Source of the DNA: JAGVSZ01 sp963747775
GTDB lineage: Bacteria > Pseudomonadota > Gammaproteobacteria > Burkholderiales > SG8-39
DNA length: 64,000 nucleotides
Assembly: GCA_963747775.1 (NCBI GenBank)
Contig: CAVVGT010000003.1
Location: 735,544-799,543, forward strand
Direction of reading: 5' to 3'
Shown here: positions 60,386-64,000 of the stretch, piece after piece
How the letters are laid out: every line of letters begins with the position of its first letter
Numbering within the stretch: position 1 is the first letter of the stretch
The notes under the pieces: generated by a model
Seen by the model: the letters and a program-made list of their open reading frames with translations, nothing else
Database searches by the model: none
What the model was told of the DNA's origin: nothing
Position numbers and translations under genes: made by a program

Positions 60386-62106
60386 GCACGGCAATGGCAC
60401 CGAGCGGCGCGGAGGCGCTCCTGCGCGGGCTGCGTGCGATGGGAGTGGAGCGCATCTTCGCCTCGCCAGGCTCCGATTGGGCGCCAGTCTGGGAGGCGCT
60501 TGCAGCGCCGGACGCGGCTGCCGACTTTCCGCGATACGTCTCGTCGCGCCACGAGGAAACCGCGGTGGCGATGGCGATCGGCTACGCGAAGGCGACGGGG
60601 AAGCTCCCTGCAGTCTTTCTGCACACCACAGTGGGCGCGCTGCACGCGAGCATGATCGTGCGGGCGGCGCTGCACGAGCGCATCCCGATGATCATTCTGG
60701 CGGGCGAATCGATCGGTTTCTCCGAGCCGCCGGGACCGAAGGTGGGCCGGCAGTGGCTCCGGCTGCTCACGGACGTCGGCGGCCCCGCACGGCTCATGGA
60801 GCCGTGCGTGAAGTGGAGCTTCGCCCTGAACCGAAGCGCGCTCCTGCCGCACACCGTGCAGCGCGCCTGCCAGCTCGCGCTGGGGACGCCGCGCGGGCCG
60901 GTGTTCGTGTCGGTGCCGACCGAGTATCTGATGGAAACGATGATTGCCGGACCGCCCGCAGCGGCCGCGCCGCCGCGACCCGCGGAAGTCGCGCCGGCCG
61001 TCATCGACGAGATCGCCCAGGCGCTTTGCGACGCGAAGCACCCGGTGATCGTCACCGAGGAAGCGGGGAAGGATCGCGCGACGGTGAGTGCTCTCGTTGC
61101 GCTGGCCGAGACGCTCGGCGCGCCGGTGCTCGAGGCCTGGCAGCCGTATTACGTCAACTTCCCGCGCACCCATCCGCTTTACGGCGGCATCGTGGTCGAG
61201 GACATGCCCGACGCGCTGGCGCAGGCTGACGCGGTGTTCCTGGTCGAAGCGGTGGCGCCTTGGCATCCAGCGTCGGCGGCGCCGCGTGCGGGAACTCGCG
61301 TCCTCGTCCTTGGAGAAGACCCGCTGCATTCGCGGCTGCCGTTCTGGGGCTTTCGCGCCGATCTCGTGGCCGCGGGCGAGGTCGCGCCCTCACTCGAGCG
61401 GCTGGTCGATCGCGTGCGGCGGATCGTTCCGCCGCGCTCGCGAGCCGCGCAGCTCGCGCAATGGGGCGCGCGGCATGAGCGCGACCGGGCAACGCGTCGC
61501 GACGCGGCGCGCGCTGCGGGCCGCGGCCCCGTGCTCGAGAACCGCTGGATCGGGCATGAGCTGAGCGAGGTGCTGCCTGACGACGCCGTGGTGGTCAACG
61601 AGACGATTACGCACCGGCTCGACCTGGTTCGGCTCCACGAGCGGGCCGGCGCCGGGGGTTACTACGAGGCGAGCTACGGTGGCTTGGGCGCGGGCCTCGG
61701 GATGGCGCTCGGCGTCAAGTACGCGGAGACCCACCGGCCGGTCGTCTGCACGATTGGCGACGGCGCGTTTCACTACAACCCGGTCGTGGGGACATTCGGT
61801 GCGGCGCAGGAGCACCGGCTGCCGATCCTGGTAGTGCTTTTCGACAACGCGGGCTATCTCTCGCAGAAGGGGGACGTCGCGGCGTACTTCCCGGGCGGCG
61901 CTGCGATGCGGACCGGGCGCTTCGCAGGCACGTCGATCGCTCCACAGCCGGATTACGTCATGCTCGCGCGGGCTTTCGGAGGGACCGGCGAGAAGGTCGA
62001 ACGCCCCGGCGAGGTGAGGCCGGCGTTGCAGCGGGGACTGGAGGCGATTGCGGGCGGGCAACTTACGCTCGTGCACATGGTGCTCGAGCCCGTGGGCGGC
62101 CGCTGA
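60382..62106 (+). CDS. Thiamine pyrophosphate-dependent enzyme (acetolactate synthase/benzoylformate decarboxylase type)
   Basis: A 574-residue three-domain ThDP enzyme. The N-terminal PYR domain has FASPGSDWAPVWEAL and SSRHEETAVAMAIGYAKATG, with the cofactor-activating Glu; the central domain is MTA-like (HPVIVTEEAGKDRATVSALV); the C-terminal PP domain has the ThDP motif GDGAFHYNPVVGTF...VVLFDNAGY. A FAD-binding role is not evident, so a decarboxylase or carboligase is more likely than acetolactate synthase. Last gene of the Bug-amidohydrolase-ThDP operon. Confidence 0.9.
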   Translation: MSTAMAPSGAEALLRGLRAMGVERIFASPGSDWAPVWEALAAPDAAADFPRYVSSRHEETAVAMAIGYAKATGKLPAVFLHTTVGALHASMIVRAALHERIPMIILAGESIGFSEPPGPKVGRQWLRLLTDVGGPARLMEPCVKWSFALNRSALLPHTVQRACQLALGTPRGPVFVSVPTEYLMETMIAGPPAAAAPPRPAEVAPAVIDEIAQALCDAKHPVIVTEEAGKDRATVSALVALAETLGAPVLEAWQPYYVNFPRTHPLYGGIVVEDMPDALAQADAVFLVEAVAPWHPASAAPRAGTRVLVLGEDPLHSRLPFWGFRADLVAAGEVAPSLERLVDRVRRIVPPRSRAAQLAQWGARHERDRATRRDAARAAGRGPVLENRWIGHELSEVLPDDAVVVNETITHRLDLVRLHERAGAGGYYEASYGGLGAGLGMALGVKYAETHRPVVCTIGDGAFHYNPVVGTFGAAQEHRLPILVVLFDNAGYLSQKGDVAAYFPGGAAMRTGRFAGTSIAPQPDYVMLARAFGGTGEKVERPGEVRPALQRGLEAIAGGQLTLVHMVLEPVGGR

Positions 62107-62206
62107 GGGCTGAGACTCAATCGCCCGGCAGATCAGCTAGAAGGGAGTCTTTATTTGACATAATATACATTCCCGATTTATTTAGGCTAGCCCCAGGACG
62201 AAGCAC
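62107..62206. other. AT-rich gap between the convergent ThDP and DUF1178 genes
   Basis: The 100-bp gap contains a 38-bp patch of about 26% G+C (62149-62186). On the plus strand it holds a perfect TTGACA (62155-62160) and TTTATT (62177-62182) 16 bp apart, a possible promoter that would read antisense to the DUF1178 gene. No hairpin with a T-run was found, so I see no intrinsic terminator. Confidence 0.45.
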
Positions 62207-62653
62207 CTAGTGTGTCTCGCCGCGCGATGGTATCGGGAGCGACACCACCGGGATCCCCTCGTCCACCAGTTCGCGCGCTTCCTCCCGGGTCGCGACGCCG
62301 CGAATCGGGCGTCGCGGCGCCTCTTCGTAGTGGATTTTCCTCGCTTCCTCGGGGAACGCCCGCCCGACGTCCTCGGTGTTCGCCACGACCTGCTCGATGA
62401 ACGAGGCGAGCGTGATTTCCCGCGACGATGAACCGGTGGACCTGCTGCCGGTGCCAGCAGCATCCGCTCCCGCCTGGGGCTTCGCAGCTGCGGTTGTACG
62501 CACCTTGGAGCTGGGGACCTTGCGCACAGTCGATGTCCCGCAAACCGGGCAGGCCAACATCCCGGTGGCGTCCTGGCGCACATACTCGTCGGCCGAGGCG
62601 AACCAGCCTTCGAATCGATGGTCTTGGGTGCAGGTGAGATCGAAGACGATCAT
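62207..62653 (-). CDS. DUF1178 family protein
   Basis: A 148-residue protein beginning MIVFDLTCTQDHRFEGWFAS, with a rubredoxin-like zinc pair CPVCG near residues 35-39, a low-complexity Ala/Ser linker, and the conserved C-terminus AFPEEARKIHYEEAPRRPIR, IRGVATREEARELVDEGI. The family is widespread in alpha- and betaproteobacteria with no known function. Confidence 0.9.
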   Translation of the reverse strand: MIVFDLTCTQDHRFEGWFASADEYVRQDATGMLACPVCGTSTVRKVPSSKVRTTAAAKPQAGADAAGTGSRSTGSSSREITLASFIEQVVANTEDVGRAFPEEARKIHYEEAPRRPIRGVATREEARELVDEGIPVVSLPIPSRGETH

Positions 62654-62757
62654 CGTTGCATCGAGAGCCTTCCTCAGCTTGCCATTCTACGCCGCGAAGA
62701 GATCTCACCAGTGCGCTAACCGAGGGACGAAGCGGCGCCGGGTAGCGGCATTAGTCC

Positions 62758-62786
62758 TTTACAGTCATAGGTTTCGCGCGGAGAAT
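62758..62786 (+). promoter_or_regulatory. Candidate promoter of the HlyD-type adaptor gene
   Basis: TTTACA (-35, 62758-62763; five of six matches), exactly 17 bp, and GAGAAT (-10, 62781-62786; four of six). The remaining 45 bp to the ATG contain no other feature. The 178-bp gap between DUF1178 and this gene otherwise shows nothing recognisable. Confidence 0.5.
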
Positions 62787-62831
62787 TCGGCGCCTACCTG
62801 AGCTTTCCCGACCCCCAAAACCCGACCGCCA

Positions 62832-63707
62832 ATGCGCTGCGCTCCTCCCTGCGCCCTGCTCGCTGCTGGTCTCCTTGTCAGCGCACCCAGCGTGGCGAAC
62901 GAGTTCGATTGCATCATCGAGGCGCGGCAGATGGTCGACATCCGTAGTCCCGTAGAAGGGCTCATTTCCAGCGTCGCCGTTGAGCGCGGTGAGCCGGTGA
63001 AACGCGGCCAAGTGGTCGTCACGCTCGACTCCGGCCCCGAGAGGGCGGCGCTCGCGGTCGCCAAGCAGCGGGCCGACTCGGTCGGGCCGCTGAAGGCCGC
63101 CGAGGCGCGGCTGGACCTGGCGGCAAAGAAGGAAAAGCGGGCGGAAGAGCTGGCGCGCCAGAACTTCATCTCCTCGAACGCCCTCGAGGAGGCACGCACC
63201 GAGCGCTCGCTTGCGGAGTCCGAGGTGAAAGTCGCCCGCGAGAACCAGAAGATGGCCGAGCTCGAGGTCGCACGCGCATCCGAGGTCTTGAGCATGCGCA
63301 CCATCAAGAGCCCGGTGAACGGCGTGGTCGTCGACCGCTTTCTGAAGCCCGGCGAGTTCGCGACGAGCAACGTGAAGGATCCGATCCTGAAGATCGCGGA
63401 GATCGACCCGCTCAACGTGGAAGTCATTCTGCCCGCGGCGCTCTACGGGCAGGTTCAGCGCGGCGACCGGGCCGAGGTCGTGCCGGAGACGCCGAAGCAG
63501 AAGCTCGTCGCCCGCGTCGCGGTGGTTGACCGGGTGATCAACGCGGCGAGCGGCACCTTTGGCGTCCGCCTTGAGTTGCCGAACGAGAAGCAGCTCAAGT
63601 ACCACGGGCGCGAAGTGCAGGGTGCGGTTCCTGAAGTTCGGCCCCGAGCCCGCCGGCGCCCCGACTACGCCTGCCCGCCCGAACGCCTGAGCAAGCGGAC
63701 GACTTGA
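62832..63707 (+). CDS. HlyD/RND-type periplasmic adaptor protein, 3' end probably frameshifted
   Basis: A protein of about 285-291 residues with a signal peptide (CALLAAGLLVSAPSVANE) instead of a membrane anchor, a split biotinyl-lipoyl domain (VEGLISSVAVERGEPVKRGQ and RTIKSPVNGVVVDRFLKPGE) around a coiled-coil hairpin (AEARLDLAAKKEKRAEELAR...), and a short beta-barrel. After LELPNEK near 63590 the frame loses family character, whereas another frame gives KCRVRFLKFGPEP and stops at 63690; one or two indels are likely. No transporter gene is adjacent; its neighbour is the SecA-like gene. Confidence 0.85.
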   Translation: MRCAPPCALLAAGLLVSAPSVANEFDCIIEARQMVDIRSPVEGLISSVAVERGEPVKRGQVVVTLDSGPERAALAVAKQRADSVGPLKAAEARLDLAAKKEKRAEELARQNFISSNALEEARTERSLAESEVKVARENQKMAELEVARASEVLSMRTIKSPVNGVVVDRFLKPGEFATSNVKDPILKIAEIDPLNVEVILPAALYGQVQRGDRAEVVPETPKQKLVARVAVVDRVINAASGTFGVRLELPNEKQLKYHGREVQGAVPEVRPRARRRPDYACPPERLSKRTT

Positions 63708-63736
63708 CGTTGTCCTGGCGGCCGTGGAGCCGCCGC

Positions 63737-64000
63737 TCATTCGCCCTTCCCCGCGAACGCGAGCAGATCACCAAGCTGCTCGTCCATCGAGAGCAACTCC
63801 CGCCGGATCGCTGCGTTGCTCCGCTCCGCGCGCCGCTGTGCGAGGCGCACGAGCCACCGCGCAATCGCAGATTGCGGCGCCGCTGTCAGCGCGCGCCGCG
63901 CCAGTGCACCGGCGACGCCTCCCAGGTAAAGTCGGCAGAGTTCGTCTTCGAGGGACACCAGCACCTCGAAGCTGCCAGGATCGCCCTGTCGGCCGGAGCG
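63737..64000 (-). CDS. SecA-like ATPase, C-terminal end (5' part beyond the window), shortened C-terminus
   Basis: The frame is open to the window edge. It begins RSGRQGDPGSFEVLVSLEDE, which matches the SecA motif RSGRQGDPGSSRFYLSLED (NBD2, motif VI with the arginine finger), and continues to AIARWLVRLAQRRAERSNAA and IRRELLSMDEQL, equivalent to the SecA scaffold helix (AQRKVE..NFDIRKQLLEYDD). It then stops, so the helical wing, the rest of the scaffold and the zinc-binding tail of housekeeping SecA are missing (roughly 230 residues). This is a paralogue, not canonical secA. Convergent with the adaptor gene, 29 bp apart or 46 bp after frame correction. Confidence 0.75.
   Translation of the reverse strand, partial: RSGRQGDPGSFEVLVSLEDELCRLYLGGVAGALARRALTAAPQSAIARWLVRLAQRRAERSNAAIRRELLSMDEQLGDLLAFAGKGE

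Noticed and set aside
62690..62725. tRNA-like D-arm similarity on the minus strand (TCGGTTAGCGCACTGG)
   Set aside because: No acceptor stem, anticodon arm or T-arm (GTTCGAATC-type) could be found around it.

Overview
The window is a chromosomal segment of a high-GC (mid to upper 60s % by eye) betaproteobacterium, probably of the order Burkholderiales. The grounds are gene order and family content: smc-zipA-ligA, the rpsB-tsf-pyrH-frr-uppS-cdsA-dxr-rseP-bamA-skp-lpxD-fabZ-lpxA-lpxB-rnhB block, a divergent ppsR/ppsA pair, DUF4936, DUF1178 and DUF4124 proteins, RatA/RnfH, and a Bug-type (TctC) solute receptor. No rRNA, tRNA, CRISPR array or intact transposase was seen.

Layout. 0-5.4 kb: the end of smc, then zipA, ligA and galU, which are recognisable throughout but broken by many frameshifts that look like base-calling errors. 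5.5-7.7 kb: a DsrE-like protein, hpt, the MTA/MTI phosphorylase mtnP (one frameshift) and def. 7.7-11.1 kb (minus): map-glnD. 11.2-25.7 kb: translation and envelope biogenesis (S2, EF-Ts, UMP kinase, RRF, isoprenoid and phospholipid enzymes, RseP, BamA, Skp, lipid A enzymes, RNase HII), with a structured leader before rpsB and an intrinsic terminator between rpsB and tsf. 25.7-35.8 kb: an orphan SenB-like glycosyltransferase, an rRNA methyltransferase, ppsR/ppsA, smpB, ratA-rnfH, guaB-guaA. 35.8-38.3 kb: an inserted module (creatininase-like protein plus YVTN beta-propeller) bracketed by two copies of the guaA 3' end; the second copy is fused to the C-terminal HTH of a Crp-type regulator. 38.4-43.5 kb: a class II aldolase, tadA, an L,D-transpeptidase, and a minus-strand pair of a bifunctional aldolase/dehydrogenase and mtnA, both frameshifted. 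43.5-50.6 kb: GNAT, NRDE protein, DUF4936, YgfZ, then mltG-tmk-holB-pilZ-tatD and a secreted ankyrin protein. 50.6-62.1 kb: accessory catabolic region with a TetR regulator, an orphan molybdenum hydroxylase large subunit, GST, a PEBP lipoprotein, two amidohydrolases, an aryl/acyl-CoA ligase, an SDR, a Bug receptor and a ThDP enzyme, organised around one divergent control region. 62.2-64 kb: DUF1178, an HlyD-type periplasmic adaptor, and the C-terminal end of a short, divergent SecA-like ATPase.

How the genes fit together. MtnP (hypoxanthine-forming by its active-site residues), Hpt, GuaB and GuaA form a purine salvage route. The ribose half of MTA/MTI can go through MtnA to a class II aldolase fused to a dehydrogenase, which suggests a DHAP-shunt form of methionine salvage. 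The most unusual items are the SecA-like/HlyD neighbourhood at the right edge, the module bracketed by guaA tails, the mtnA-coupled aldolase/dehydrogenase, the orphan SenB homologue and the catabolic divergon. Frameshifts cluster at 1.6-5.4 and 40.5-43.5 kb, so genes there should be read as probably intact in the organism.
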